Part shown: positions 1 to 9,192 of the stretch, piece by piece
Layout: the number at the start of each line of letters is the position of its first letter
How positions within the stretch are numbered: the stretch's first letter is position 1
Source: Porticoccaceae bacterium
GTDB lineage: Bacteria > Pseudomonadota > Gammaproteobacteria > Pseudomonadales > Porticoccaceae
Length of the DNA stretch: 64,000 nt
Assembly: GCA_029250825.1 (NCBI GenBank)
Contig: JAQXEN010000056.1
Span: 1-64,000, forward strand
Direction: 5' to 3'
The notes under the pieces: model-generated
What the model was told of the DNA's origin: nothing
What the model saw: only the letters and a program-made list of their open reading frames with translations
The model's database searches: none
Program-made: the position numbers and the translations under genes

Positions 1-1121
1 CCATTTCCAGGAAATACGCCAAATGGGCCAAAAAAGTCACCGAACAAATCACTGCGATCTGCACCACCAAAAGCGGTAGGCGCATTATTTAAGGTCGCGC
101 GATCTGCCTGACAGGCGTCAGTTAATTCATAACCATAAAAAGTCGCACTAGTACCGTCCGACAGTAAATACTCGTCCAGATCGCTGTAGCTCAAGATTGC
201 AGTAACATCGACACCCTCTCGATCCCAGTCTGCTTTGATCGAAAACTCAGTGGTTTCCTGCTCATTTTCACCTGGCACATTATTCGAGAAGATAAACTCA
301 TGCTCGTTGACATCTTTAAAGAATGTGGGGCCAAAACCGGCAGCAAATGCTGGAATCGCAAATACCGCATTAAAGTTAATCGCACCACCACTCACTTCAC
401 TCATACCACCGCGAAAATCTAACGACAACTCTTCATTGACATCCCAAATAAGACGCCCGCGAACAGTGGTGTCCTCAAGAAAGTCTACCGAACTCGCACC
501 GGTCAGAGCGTTACGATAATGACCATCAGTTTCACGTTGACTAACGCTGACACGACCCAACAGACCCTCGGCCAAACCACCGCTTAGGGTTAGGCTAGAA
601 TTGGTCGAACCATTGTTACCGGCGCCGACTTTAATCTTGCCTTCAAACTCTTCATCAGGGCGATTTGTGGTGACAATAATCGCACCAGCCACCGCGTTGC
701 GGCCATAGAGTGCCCCCTGAGGACCTTTTAGAACTTCAATCTGACTCACATCCATCAGCTCTTCATTAAAGCCATTGGGGTTAGTGACCAGCACACCATC
801 CACCACATAGGCAAAGGTGGATTCCGCATCACGGGTTGAAACAATACCGCGAATACTGACCTGAGTATCACCCACGTTAGCGGAGTCAACCATAGTCACA
901 TTGGGCATCAGGCTAATAAAGTCAGCTGGACGCTGAATACCGGCACTCTCAATTTGAGCTTCGGTAAAGGCGGTTACCGCAATAGGCACTTCCTGAAGGT
1001 TTTCCGCACGTTTCCGCGCTGAAACCACAACCTCTTCGATAGTTATCTCTGCCACCGAGGTGGTGGCTAAACTGGCCATTACGGCCATTGCCATAACATT
1101 TCTACTGTTAATTGCTTTCAT
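1..1121 (-). CDS. TonB-dependent outer-membrane receptor, N-terminal part (cut by window edge)
   Basis: I translated this from the minus strand; the frame stays open to the left edge, so only about 373 N-terminal residues are visible. It starts with a signal peptide ending near ATTSVA, followed by a TonB-box-like stretch (EEVVVSA), the plug-domain pattern RKRAENLQEVPIAVTAF, then VSIRGI and QIEVLKGPQGALYGRNAVAG, which are the classic plug signatures. The barrel is beyond the window. The ATG at 1121 has a purine-rich ribosome site (GAGGGG) about 7 bases upstream. It should sit in the outer membrane and import a scarce or bulky substrate using TonB energy. It lies 97 bases downstream of hyuB on the same strand, so it probably supplies the substrate for the adjacent hydantoinase-type cluster; that link is inferred. 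The substrate cannot be read from the sequence. Confidence 0.93.
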   Translation of the reverse strand, partial: MKAINSRNVMAMAVMASLATTSVAEITIEEVVVSARKRAENLQEVPIAVTAFTEAQIESAGIQRPADFISLMPNVTMVDSANVGDTQVSIRGIVSTRDAESTFAYVVDGVLVTNPNGFNEELMDVSQIEVLKGPQGALYGRNAVAGAIIVTTNRPDEEFEGKIKVGAGNNGSTNSSLTLSGGLAEGLLGRVSVSQRETDGHYRNALTGASSVDFLEDTTVRGRLIWDVNEELSLDFRGGMSEVSGGAINFNAVFAIPAFAAGFGPTFFKDVNEHEFIFSNNVPGENEQETTEFSIKADWDREGVDVTAILSYSDLDEYLLSDGTSATFYGYELTDACQADRATLNNAPTAFGGADRSDLFGDFFGPFGVFPGN

Positions 1122-1218
1122 ACTATTTCCCCTCTTCCACTATTTATGGTTTTACTTCTTTATTTTTAGTATTTATTTTTAATATTTATCTTTCTGATTT
1201 TTTAATAGGTTTAGTTAA

Positions 1219-3102
1219 TTACTTTGCCCCCACAAACGTCGGCTTCACCGGCGCTGGCAAATGGGTTTCCGCTTCACAGCGACTGCGAATATCTTCTAGT
1301 TCACCACCAAAGTTAAACAGCGCACTGTTATCGCCACGCGCCGCAATCAACTCCGCGCGAAGCACGTCAGTCGCCGCTTGATCAACCGTTTCATCCGCCG
1401 CTATCACTACACCGTAGCGCTTGGCACCTTCAACGGAGACCAATCGACGCGCCACGTCCTGACGCACCAACTGAGGATCGCGGGCAAAGGGATCACCCCA
1501 ACCACCGCCACCCCAGGTATTGAAATAGAGCACATCACCGGTTTTTACCTTGATACCTTCAACCTTGGCCGCCAACCATTCCTCAGAACCATCGGCACGG
1601 ACTAACTTTTTGGTTGAACGCAGTCCAGTTTCTCCCCCGAGCACACCCCATGGATGAGTCAGCCAGCGATCATCGTGAATACCAATATCGCCATCACAGA
1701 GAAAGCGATAGGCGACACTTAAACCATTGCCGCCACGGTGCAGCCCCGCACCCCCGGAATCCGGAATGGTTTCGTAGCGCTCAATACGCAACGGGAAATA
1801 GGACTCGATAAACTCATTGGGCACATTGGTAAAGCCGGGCCATAGGCTGTGGCCATCGGGACCATCGCCCACAGGGCGACCGGGAACACCACCAAAACCA
1901 ATCTGGAATAGCTGGAACCATTCATTGCCCTTGCCTTCGCGGCTATCATAGCCCGAGAAAAACAGGTGCGGCGAATCGGAGAAGCCCGCTGCATTGAGCA
2001 TCATCTCTGGCGCGCCCATACCCAGTAGCGCACCCAGTACATCAAAAATACGACCCAGAGCATGGGTTCGGCCAGACAGTGCCGCAGGGTAATTAGGCTT
2101 TAACAGCGTGCCTTGAGGAATGCGCACATCCACCAGATCATAAAATCCATCGTTAAACACAATCTGCGGATCCACAACATTGATAGTGAAAGAGCCAAAG
2201 AACATTTTGAACATATCTTCGTTAAGGAAGAAGTTCACCGAACTCTGTGCTTGAGGATCAGTTCCGGCAAAATCAAAGATCGCCTTCTCCCCTTCCCGCC
2301 ACATGGTGCACTTGATTTTATAGGGTCCCATGCCCATACCGTCATCGCAGATATAGTCTTCAAACTCGCGTGGCTCTTCGGGAATAAACATACCAATAAT
2401 ATGTTTCATCGCCTCGTAGTTACGCTGCAACATAATATCCATGGTCGAGAACAGCACATCATCACCAAAGCGCACCGCCAACTCGACACAACGCTTGGCT
2501 GCCGTATTACAGGCTGCCACCAGTGCATTGAGATCAAAGCGGTTCCACTGAGGCGTGCGAACATTGTGCAGAATCAGCTCTAGCAGATCCGCCTGCAGCA
2601 CACCTTTCTTATATAGCTTGGTGGGAGGAATACGAATTCCTTCTTGGAAGATAGTCGTTGCCTGAATAGGAATCGATCCCGGCACCATACCGCCGTTATC
2701 TGACATATGACCGAACATAGCCGACCAAGCTATATGGCGGCCATCTTTAAAGATTGGCACCAATACTACCCAATCCGGCAGGTGAGAGACCGCCGCATTA
2801 CACATATAGGGGTCGTTGGTAAGGATAATATCCCCCTCTTCAATCTCTTCATCGTAGGCTTCTAAAAAGGGTCCGATAAATGAACCAAATTGGCCCACGA
2901 CCATCTTACCTTCTTTATTGGCAATCATAGGGAAGCAGTCACCCTGCTCTCTGATACCTGGAGACATTGCCGTTCTAAACAGCACCGCATCCATTTCTTC
3001 CCGAGCATTACGCAGTGCATTCTCAATAATATCGACCGTAACGCCATCCACATCAATACGCTTTAAGGGATCATTGTTGGTTTCTAATAGTCTTGCCGTC
3101 AT
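1219..3102 (-). CDS. hyuB: Hydantoinase B/oxoprolinase family protein (HyuB-like subunit)
   Basis: 627 residues, the size of the HyuB/AcxB/ApcD large subunits. Family features: an N-terminal region with VDIIENALRNAREEMDAVL, the NDPYM segment, SHLPDW, and a GHMSDNGG segment where many relatives have HHADIGG, followed by a glycine-rich C-terminal part (GGGGWGDP). Partner of HyuA, whose stop lies 2 bases upstream, so the two are translationally coupled. The family includes N-methylhydantoinase, 5-oxoprolinase, and the ATP-dependent acetone and acetophenone carboxylases; the sequence alone does not say whether this one hydrolyses a cyclic amide or carboxylates a ketone. The CoA-transferase and HMG-CoA-lyase neighbours favour an organic acid or ketone route, which is inference. 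Confidence 0.92.
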   Translation of the reverse strand: MTARLLETNNDPLKRIDVDGVTVDIIENALRNAREEMDAVLFRTAMSPGIREQGDCFPMIANKEGKMVVGQFGSFIGPFLEAYDEEIEEGDIILTNDPYMCNAAVSHLPDWVVLVPIFKDGRHIAWSAMFGHMSDNGGMVPGSIPIQATTIFQEGIRIPPTKLYKKGVLQADLLELILHNVRTPQWNRFDLNALVAACNTAAKRCVELAVRFGDDVLFSTMDIMLQRNYEAMKHIIGMFIPEEPREFEDYICDDGMGMGPYKIKCTMWREGEKAIFDFAGTDPQAQSSVNFFLNEDMFKMFFGSFTINVVDPQIVFNDGFYDLVDVRIPQGTLLKPNYPAALSGRTHALGRIFDVLGALLGMGAPEMMLNAAGFSDSPHLFFSGYDSREGKGNEWFQLFQIGFGGVPGRPVGDGPDGHSLWPGFTNVPNEFIESYFPLRIERYETIPDSGGAGLHRGGNGLSVAYRFLCDGDIGIHDDRWLTHPWGVLGGETGLRSTKKLVRADGSEEWLAAKVEGIKVKTGDVLYFNTWGGGGWGDPFARDPQLVRQDVARRLVSVEGAKRYGVVIAADETVDQAATDVLRAELIAARGDNSALFNFGGELEDIRSRCEAETHLPAPVKPTFVGAK

Positions 3103-3104
3103 GA

Positions 3105-5201
3105 TTATTTACCCCCCTGTTGGCTTGAAGACTGAGTAGCTGAGGTGCCTGGATTAATCAGCAAGTTGCCAACCTTATCTACAGTGGCTACATAGCCAGG
3201 TAGTACCACGGTAGTGGAATCCATCTCTCCGACAATAGCTGGGCCAACCACCTCTAACCCTGTACTGAGTTTATTGCGATCGTAGATAGTGGAGTCGTAC
3301 CAGTCCCCCTCGTAGTAGAAACGGTTGGTGGCAATCTTGCACTCTTCAAGACTCATGCCGGTCTCACCAATTTGGCGCTCGGCAATGGCTTTGGCTTTAG
3401 CCTTAGCTAACGCACGAATCATTAGAATCTCGTGACCATCATCCAACTTAAAGGTAAACAGCTGCTCGTGCTCGGCATCAAACTGGCCGGTCAATAGTGC
3501 AACGCCCTTCTCTTTAAGCTCTGCTTCGGTGAAGTCGATGGTGATTTGGAAGGCCTGACCCGCGTAGCGCAGATCAGCCTGATAGGAAATTTCATGCTCT
3601 GAAGTGGGAATACTGTCTTTTAACAGTGCATCCCCAGCCCGCACCTGCAACTCCATCAGATCCGCCGTCAACTGCGCATCAGTGAGATCGCCAGCCATCG
3701 TCAAATAGGTTCGTGCTGCCTCATCCTGCACCTGAGTAGTGGCGTCTCCATAGGCACAGAGCACACCGGGGCCCGGGGGAATAATCACTGGCCAGGCATC
3801 GGTAAGAACACCCAGCGCGTTGGCATGCAAGGGGCCTGCACCGCCAAAGCCCACCAGAGCGAAGTCTCGGGGATCATAGCCCTGCTCCACTGACACTAGA
3901 CGCAGAGCGCCAAACATCGATTCGTTAGCAATCTTAATAATGCCTTCCGCCGCGGCCATCAGATCAATACCCATCGCATCGGCAACCGACTGCACTGCCG
4001 CCACTGAAGCCTCGCGATTGATCTCCATCTTGCCACCGAGCTGCACATCCGAGGGCAGATAACCCAGTACCACATTGGCATCGCAGACAGTGGGCTGGAC
4101 GCCACCTTTCATATAACAGGCAGGACCGGGAACCGCACCGGCTGACTCGGGACCAACACGCAATGCTTTGGTTAGCTCTGGCACAAATGCAATGGAACCG
4201 CCGCCGGCACCCACGGTACGCACATCAACTGAGGGAGCACGCACACGCACATCCGCAACAATGGTCTCGCGACGCACCCGAGCACGGGAATTTTGGATTA
4301 ATGCCACATCGGTAGAGGTTCCACCCATATCGCAGGTCAAGATATTGTCGTAACCCGCGCGACTACAGAAATAGATGGCCCCAGAGACACCCCCAGCCGG
4401 ACCAGACATCAACATATTCACTGGCGACTCCGCCGAGGCGCGAGCCGAGGCCAGACCACCATCGGAACGCAGGATCGATAGCTGAGTATCAGCACCCATT
4501 TTATCGTCTAATGCGGCCTGCAAATTACTCACATAGCTGGCTACTTCAGGACGCACATAGGAGTTCACTACCGTCGTTTCTGTACGCTCATACTCCTGCA
4601 TCTCCGGCACCACATCGCTGGAGATCGAAATCGGTGTATCGGTAAAAATCTCAGCGGCAATTTCACTGGCGCGCTGCTCATTGGCGCCATTAATGTAGGC
4701 ATTGATAAAGCAGATGGTTAAGGCTTCCACCTCACCTGTGGCATGCAGCGCTGTCAGATCTGCCCGCAGCTGATCCTCATTCAACTCTCTAACCACCTTA
4801 CCATCGGCACTCATGCGCTCATGGGCACCAATGGTTAATTCGAGAGGCGCCAAAAGAGGCTTCTTCACAAAGCTCACCCAGCCGCCCAGCCCGCCGGGGC
4901 AGAAGGATCGCGCCACCTGCAAAGTATCTTCATAGCCCGCAGTGGTTACCAGACCTACCTTGGCACCCCGACCAGTGAGCACGGCGTTGGTCGCGACTGT
5001 AGTGCCGTGCATCACCCTACTGACGTCCGCCGGGTTAATACCCGACTCGTCACAGATGCGGGCAATACCATTGAGTACGCCGATAGAGGAATCCTCTGGC
5101 GTGGAAGGCACTTTGGCGGTGTGGGTTTCCCCGGTCCCCTCATTGATTAACAGAAGGTCCGTGAATGTTCCCCCTACGTCTACCCCTAGTCTGTAACTCA
5201 T
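3105..5201 (-). CDS. hyuA: Hydantoinase/oxoprolinase family ATPase subunit (HyuA-like)
   Basis: 698 residues, typical for HyuA. It has the ASKHA-type phosphate-binding motifs DVGGTFTDLLL at residues 7-17 and CDMGGTSTDVAL in the central domain, and the SGPAGGVSGA and GFGGAGPLHA segments characteristic of the family. It binds and hydrolyses ATP to drive chemistry shared with HyuB. ATG at 5201 has GGAG 7 bases upstream. It is preceded by a 92-base gap after the HMG-CoA-lyase gene, in the same operon direction. Relatives act on hydantoins, 5-oxoproline, acetone or acetophenone; which applies here is unresolved. Confidence 0.93.
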   Translation of the reverse strand: MSYRLGVDVGGTFTDLLLINEGTGETHTAKVPSTPEDSSIGVLNGIARICDESGINPADVSRVMHGTTVATNAVLTGRGAKVGLVTTAGYEDTLQVARSFCPGGLGGWVSFVKKPLLAPLELTIGAHERMSADGKVVRELNEDQLRADLTALHATGEVEALTICFINAYINGANEQRASEIAAEIFTDTPISISSDVVPEMQEYERTETTVVNSYVRPEVASYVSNLQAALDDKMGADTQLSILRSDGGLASARASAESPVNMLMSGPAGGVSGAIYFCSRAGYDNILTCDMGGTSTDVALIQNSRARVRRETIVADVRVRAPSVDVRTVGAGGGSIAFVPELTKALRVGPESAGAVPGPACYMKGGVQPTVCDANVVLGYLPSDVQLGGKMEINREASVAAVQSVADAMGIDLMAAAEGIIKIANESMFGALRLVSVEQGYDPRDFALVGFGGAGPLHANALGVLTDAWPVIIPPGPGVLCAYGDATTQVQDEAARTYLTMAGDLTDAQLTADLMELQVRAGDALLKDSIPTSEHEISYQADLRYAGQAFQITIDFTEAELKEKGVALLTGQFDAEHEQLFTFKLDDGHEILMIRALAKAKAKAIAERQIGETGMSLEECKIATNRFYYEGDWYDSTIYDRNKLSTGLEVVGPAIVGEMDSTTVVLPGYVATVDKVGNLLINPGTSATQSSSQQGGK

Positions 5202-5218
5202 CTTTATCTCCGAGCTTT

Positions 5219-5239
5219 GGTCTTTTAATGATTAAGACC
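5219..5239. other. Short hairpin in the gap between the lyase gene and hyuA
   Basis: An inverted repeat GGTCTTTTAAT / ATTAAGACC with a minimal loop lies just upstream of the hyuA start. On the plus strand it is followed by an AT-rich run, but no plus-strand gene ends here. On the minus strand it lies in the leader of hyuA and could set relative expression within the operon. Purely structural evidence. Confidence 0.25.
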
Positions 5240-5293
5240 TTATATTTTTTAGTATTCTAATTATTATTCAACGTTGCGTCGCAGTTGTACTCT

Positions 5294-6211
5294 TTAACTC
5301 GCCTGCTTGGCCAAATAGCCCTGCAGCCAAGCCTTTGAACGACCTCCCGGAGCCGTGCCCGTCAAGACCTGCGCCAAATCGGAGGCCTGCATTAATTTAT
5401 CCAAATCGACGCCGGTTTCAAAGCCCATCTGTTGCAACATCATGACTATATCATCAGTCGCCACATTACCGGATGCACCGGGTGCGAATGGACAGCCACC
5501 AAGACCGGCAATGGAACTATCAAAGCGCCGGATACCCGACTCCACTGCGGCATAGACATTGGCCAACCCCATAGCGCGGGTATCGTGAAAATGGCAGCCG
5601 AGCCGCTCGGCACCATGGTTAGCTACCAGCGCCGCGGTTAATTCACGCACCTGCTGGGGATGAGCTGCACCGATGGTGTCGGCTAGCACTAGTTGGTCGG
5701 CACCGGCAGCAAGAAACTTAGCCGCTATCGTTTCTACAACGGCAGGATCCGTGGGCCCATCAAAGGGACATTCAAAAGCCACAGCAATCGTTGCTATAAC
5801 CTCTATCCCATCCTGCTTGGCTAACCGGAGAATCTCTAAAGTGACCTCCTCAGCTTCAGCCATGCTCATGGCGACATTCTTTTGCGCCATACCGTCGCTG
5901 GCATAGAGCACCATAGTCACGGTTTTAACGCCAGCGCCCCGCGCCAGCTGATAACCTTTCATATTGGGAATCAAGGCAATAGTGGAGGTCTTAAAGCCAG
6001 TTGACTGCAGGGAGCCAAAAACCTGATCGGTGCCCGCCATCGCCGGAACGGCTTTGGGAGAGACAAAACTACCCGCCTCTATCTGTGGCAGGCCAGCAGC
6101 AGAGAGAGCCTCTATCAATGCGATACGCTGCTCTAACCTAAGGACTTTCGGTTGATTCTGCAGGCCATCGCGCGGCCCCACATCGGTAATAATTATCTGC
6201 TCAGGTGTCAT
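5294..6211 (-). CDS. Hydroxymethylglutaryl-CoA lyase family protein
   Basis: 305 residues, a single TIM-barrel DRE-metallolyase domain. Diagnostic motifs are DVGPRDGLQNQ near the N terminus, EAGSFVSPKAVPAMA, the metal-binding HFHDTRAMGLAN, and GLGGCPFAPGASGNVATDD holding the active-site loop cysteine. HMG-CoA lyase cleaves 3-hydroxy-3-methylglutaryl-CoA to acetoacetate and acetyl-CoA, the last step of leucine breakdown. Its start overlaps the end of the CoA-transferase gene by four bases (ATGA), so it is cotranscribed with that gene and not with liuRABD on the other strand. It may serve as the missing LiuE, or cleave a related 3-hydroxy-3-methyl-acyl-CoA made by the CoA-transferase. I see no second copy in the window. 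Confidence 0.93.
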   Translation of the reverse strand: MTPEQIIITDVGPRDGLQNQPKVLRLEQRIALIEALSAAGLPQIEAGSFVSPKAVPAMAGTDQVFGSLQSTGFKTSTIALIPNMKGYQLARGAGVKTVTMVLYASDGMAQKNVAMSMAEAEEVTLEILRLAKQDGIEVIATIAVAFECPFDGPTDPAVVETIAAKFLAAGADQLVLADTIGAAHPQQVRELTAALVANHGAERLGCHFHDTRAMGLANVYAAVESGIRRFDSSIAGLGGCPFAPGASGNVATDDIVMMLQQMGFETGVDLDKLMQASDLAQVLTGTAPGGRSKAWLQGYLAKQAS

Positions 6212-7452
6212 TTGATGATTCCCTGCTCTTTCATTTTATCTATTTGATCTACGCTCAAATTAAGTAATTGGGTCATTACCTCATCGGTATGCTGCCCCAG
6301 AGTAGGAGCCGCGGTAAACACTTCATCACTGCTACGAGACAGCTTAATTGGATTGCCCGGCCCCTTGGTGGAACTGCCATTGGGATGTTTTAAATCAATC
6401 ACCATATTGCGGTGTAACACCTGAGTATCAGAGAGTGCCTGACTGAGGCTATTGACCGGTGCACAGGGAATACGCTGCTCCTCAAATAACGCCAGCCAAT
6501 GGGCGCAGGTATTCAACACCAATAACTCATTGAGTTTGGTATTGATCATTTGACGATCTTCCCAGCGACCCGGCTGGGTATCGTATTTCGGATTATCAAA
6601 TTCAGCACAGTTTAATAGCTGCTTTAGGTTGTACCAGAAATTGTCGGTAATCACCGCAATCACTATTGACCCATCGGAACAGTTAAAGGTGTCGTAGGGT
6701 ACATGTACAAAGTGACTATTGCCTATGGGATAGGGATCCTCTCCGGAGAGAAAATGCATAGTCGCCATATAATTCAGCATCGAGATCTGACAGTCCAGCA
6801 TGGCTATATCCACATGTTGCCCCATCCCGCTGCGCTCACGCTCATAGAGTGCCGCCAAAATACCCATCACCCCAAACATGCCTCCGCCGAGGTCCCCTAT
6901 AGGAATGCCCGCGCGCACCATTGACTCGGGACCCGGCCCGGTAATCGACATACCACCGCCCATGGCCTGGGCCACTTGATCAAAAGCTGGCCGTTTGCTG
7001 CCAGGACCCTCTGAGCCAAAACCCGACACCGTGCAGGTGATAATGCGCGAATTAACCTCAACAAGCGAAGCGTAGTCGATACCCAAACGTTCAGGCACAC
7101 CGGCACCAAAATTACTGATTACAACATCAACCGTTGCCACCAGACTTTTAAACAGCGCCAACCCCTCAGGGGTCTTGAGATCCATGGCAACACTTTTCTT
7201 ATTACGGTTGAGGGTAATGTAATAGGCACCCATGCCATCGAGAGAATTTTTCGGGTCAGTGGCCAAGAGTTTTCGCGTGCCCTCGCCATAACAGGGCTCA
7301 ACTTTAATCGTCTCGGCACCCAAATCAGCAAGAATCATACTGCCATAGGGGCCGGAGAGCATATGAGTTAGATCGAGAACACGTATTCCAGCAAGAGCTT
7401 GGTTAGGAAGATCTTGTTCAGGAAGAGCTTGGTTAGAGTGAGCCTGGTTCAT
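6208..7452 (-). CDS. CaiB/BaiF (class III) CoA-transferase
   Basis: 414 residues. Class III features include IRVLDLTHMLSGPYGSMILADLGAE near the N terminus (GPY and DLGAEV-type core), KSVAMDLKTPEG, and the catalytic-aspartate-bearing segment PIGDLGGGMFGVMG in the middle. These enzymes move CoA between carboxylic acids, for example from succinyl-CoA to a catabolic acid. The first 20 residues are four imperfect 5-residue units (NQALP-like) encoded by a 15-base tandem repeat, so the N terminus extends beyond the family core; the ATG at 7452 overlaps the gst stop. It lies between a GST and an HMG-CoA-lyase-like gene with 4-base overlaps on both sides, so the three products are probably needed together. 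The acid substrate is not known. Confidence 0.92.
   Translation of the reverse strand: MNQAHSNQALPEQDLPNQALAGIRVLDLTHMLSGPYGSMILADLGAETIKVEPCYGEGTRKLLATDPKNSLDGMGAYYITLNRNKKSVAMDLKTPEGLALFKSLVATVDVVISNFGAGVPERLGIDYASLVEVNSRIITCTVSGFGSEGPGSKRPAFDQVAQAMGGGMSITGPGPESMVRAGIPIGDLGGGMFGVMGILAALYERERSGMGQHVDIAMLDCQISMLNYMATMHFLSGEDPYPIGNSHFVHVPYDTFNCSDGSIVIAVITDNFWYNLKQLLNCAEFDNPKYDTQPGRWEDRQMINTKLNELLVLNTCAHWLALFEEQRIPCAPVNSLSQALSDTQVLHRNMVIDLKHPNGSSTKGPGNPIKLSRSSDEVFTAAPTLGQHTDEVMTQLLNLSVDQIDKMKEQGIIK
7393..7452 (-). repeat. 15-bp in-frame tandem repeat at the 5' end of the CoA-transferase gene
   Basis: Four consecutive 15-base units directly after the start codon encode MNQAH/SNQAL/PEQDL/PNQAL. 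The units differ at a few bases, so they are not a recent expansion. This is the same style of short tandem iteration found after several genes in the window. Confidence 0.8.
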
Positions 7453-8156
7453 GCAACGTTCTCCTCTAGAGCCAGACAGTGCAGCAAACCCTGATCAGGG
7501 TAGGCATCTAGTTTGCCAGTCACTGGCAGCCATTCCACAGTGGCTAGCAGCATTTCATTCACAGAGTGCAGCAGCGACGGATTGCTCTGAAGATTGTGGT
7601 GCCACCAATCCACCAACAGCGGAAAGTCCTCGAAAAGAGATGTATGGCCGCAAAGCTCATAGAGCGCCTGAACATAAGACAGTGAAATCACCGCACAGAA
7701 ATCACCAATATGGACTTCTCGTTCTCGGTAATCAGGTTGACTGATAATTAACTGGTTGAATTTTGTTAACTGCTCGCGCACAGACCTCGCGGAATCCCTC
7801 GGGGAACTGGAACCCGATATCTTCGCCCTGCGCATAATCTCTGTCACCGTGGACGCCAAATGAGTGTCGGACCAGCGCAGCATCATATTGGCTCTAGCCT
7901 TATCCAGTGCTGACTCCCCCCGGAGAGGACGCTGGGGATAAACCTCCTCCAAATAATTGAGAATCACTGTGGACTCCCCGAGCAATTCACCCCCTGCAAT
8001 CTCCAGTACAGGAAGCTGCCCTAGGGGAAAGGTATTTTTTAACGCCTCTCCCCGCAGCTCTGGCGGACTGACAAATTTGATAGGAAGACCCTTGTAGCGA
8101 ATCTGCGCCCGGACTCTTGTGGAATAGGGTGAGTGATTTAACGTATATAATTTCAT
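7449..8156 (-). CDS. Glutathione S-transferase family protein
   Basis: 235 residues. The N-terminal thioredoxin-like domain has NHSPYSTRVRAQIRYKG (active-site serine position), the cis-proline LPVLE and the glutathione-binding ESTVILNYLEE; an all-helical C-terminal domain follows. It is the first gene of the minus-strand cluster, diverging from the GntR regulator with 177 bases between the starts. Bacterial GSTs in catabolic operons conjugate, isomerise or dehalogenate substrates; this one may process a pathway intermediate. The ATG at 8156 is preceded by GGAT. Exact class and substrate are unknown. Confidence 0.9.
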   Translation of the reverse strand: MKLYTLNHSPYSTRVRAQIRYKGLPIKFVSPPELRGEALKNTFPLGQLPVLEIAGGELLGESTVILNYLEEVYPQRPLRGESALDKARANMMLRWSDTHLASTVTEIMRRAKISGSSSPRDSARSVREQLTKFNQLIISQPDYREREVHIGDFCAVISLSYVQALYELCGHTSLFEDFPLLVDWWHHNLQSNPSLLHSVNEMLLATVEWLPVTGKLDAYPDQGLLHCLALEENVA

Positions 8157-8250
8157 TTAAATCCATGAAAGAGTAGTGATGCGGGTCTGTAGAGAAAAGC
8201 ACTATCAAGACTTTATTTTGCCCTGTAGACTAAGGTTAACCAAAGGGTCA

Positions 8251-8278
8251 TTCGACACTCCCTCAATAATGGTATAAT
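8251..8278 (+). promoter_or_regulatory. Sigma70-type promoter of the gntR gene
   Basis: TTCGAC at 8251-8256 and a perfect TATAAT at 8273-8278 are separated by 16 bases. They lie 56 bases upstream of the gntR start, in the divergent region between it and gst. Confidence 0.55.
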
Positions 8279-8297
8279 GTTATATCAAAGTATCATT
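8276..8297. promoter_or_regulatory. Candidate GntR operator, palindrome overlapping the -10 box
   Basis: Half-sites AATGTTA and TATCATT form a gapped 22-base inverted repeat (AATGwTA...TAwCATT) that covers the end of the -10 box. The position fits autorepression by the GntR/HutC protein and control of the divergent operon. There is no experimental support. Confidence 0.35.
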
Positions 8298-8333
8298 AAT
8301 TCGCAACACTAATCGATAATTAAAGAGAGTTCT

Positions 8334-9116
8334 ATGAAGGCCCACACAGGCGCAGTACTGTTTAGCAAAAGTCAGCGCAATAAAGTTTCGGAAGACTTGC
8401 CCTCGCCTCTCTATTACCAACTCTACAGCCTAATCAAAGGCTACATTATCGATGGCACATTTCATCTCGGTGAAAAACTCCCCAGCGAAAAACAACTGGC
8501 TGATGCCTTTGAGGTTTCGCGCATTACGGTTAAAAGAGCCGTCAATGAACTGGCCGCCGAAGAATTGGTTGAACGGGCGCGGGGAAAAGGTACTCATGTC
8601 ACCTACAAATACACCCCCAAACCTGTGCAGGCGCCGCTGCTAGGTGTTCTTGAAGAGATAGACAGTATCGCCCGAGACTCCGTAGCCAAAATGCTCGACT
8701 GTCGCGTGGTAGTGCCGCCACAAAATATTCGTACCGAATTTTCCCTCGGCAACAATGACTCGCTATTTCATTTAGTGCGCAAGCGGGAGCGTGCCGGTGC
8801 TTTCTTCGGCTATTTTGATAGCTGGAGTGCGGGTATCGATATGCCCAAGAATACCGATATCTTTATCAACCAGTCGCGCCACCAGTACTTTCGTGAAAGT
8901 GGCATGGCAGTGAGCCATATCAACCAGACAATCAGCGCAGTGCCGGCCACCGAAGTTATTGCCGCCCACCTGCAAATCCCAGTGGGCTTTCCCCTACTCA
9001 GCCTAGTGCGTCGCTCCTTTTATCAGGATGACGACAGAGAAGTGTTGGTGGACTACCTAGTCGCCCTCTATAACACCGAGTTATTTCAGTATCAGATGGA
9101 TCTTAAGCTGGACTAA
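8334..9116 (+). CDS. GntR family transcriptional regulator (HutC/UTRA type)
   Basis: 260 residues. The winged helix-turn-helix lies at about residues 25-90 (LGEKLPSEKQLADAFEVSRI, TVKRAVNELAAEELVERARG), followed by a UTRA ligand-binding domain of about 150 residues. HutC-type regulators respond to small catabolic effectors and usually repress the adjacent operon. It diverges from the GST/CoA-transferase/lyase/HyuAB operon, so it is the obvious candidate controller; a TATAAT promoter and a palindrome lie in the gap. An ATG with GAGAG 6 bases upstream (8325-8329) supports the start. Confidence 0.93.
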   Translation: MKAHTGAVLFSKSQRNKVSEDLPSPLYYQLYSLIKGYIIDGTFHLGEKLPSEKQLADAFEVSRITVKRAVNELAAEELVERARGKGTHVTYKYTPKPVQAPLLGVLEEIDSIARDSVAKMLDCRVVVPPQNIRTEFSLGNNDSLFHLVRKRERAGAFFGYFDSWSAGIDMPKNTDIFINQSRHQYFRESGMAVSHINQTISAVPATEVIAAHLQIPVGFPLLSLVRRSFYQDDDREVLVDYLVALYNTELFQYQMDLKLD

Positions 9117-9192
9117 CAGCCACCTCAACGTCCCCTACTCTTAACCCGATAGCCAAAGCAGAATCAGAATCAAACCAGCAATGCAGCTTACG

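Noticed and set aside
5219-5239. Hairpin before hyuA as a terminator ending the operon
   Set aside because: No T run in the minus direction, and HyuA/HyuB would otherwise lack a promoter; kept only as a weak structural feature.
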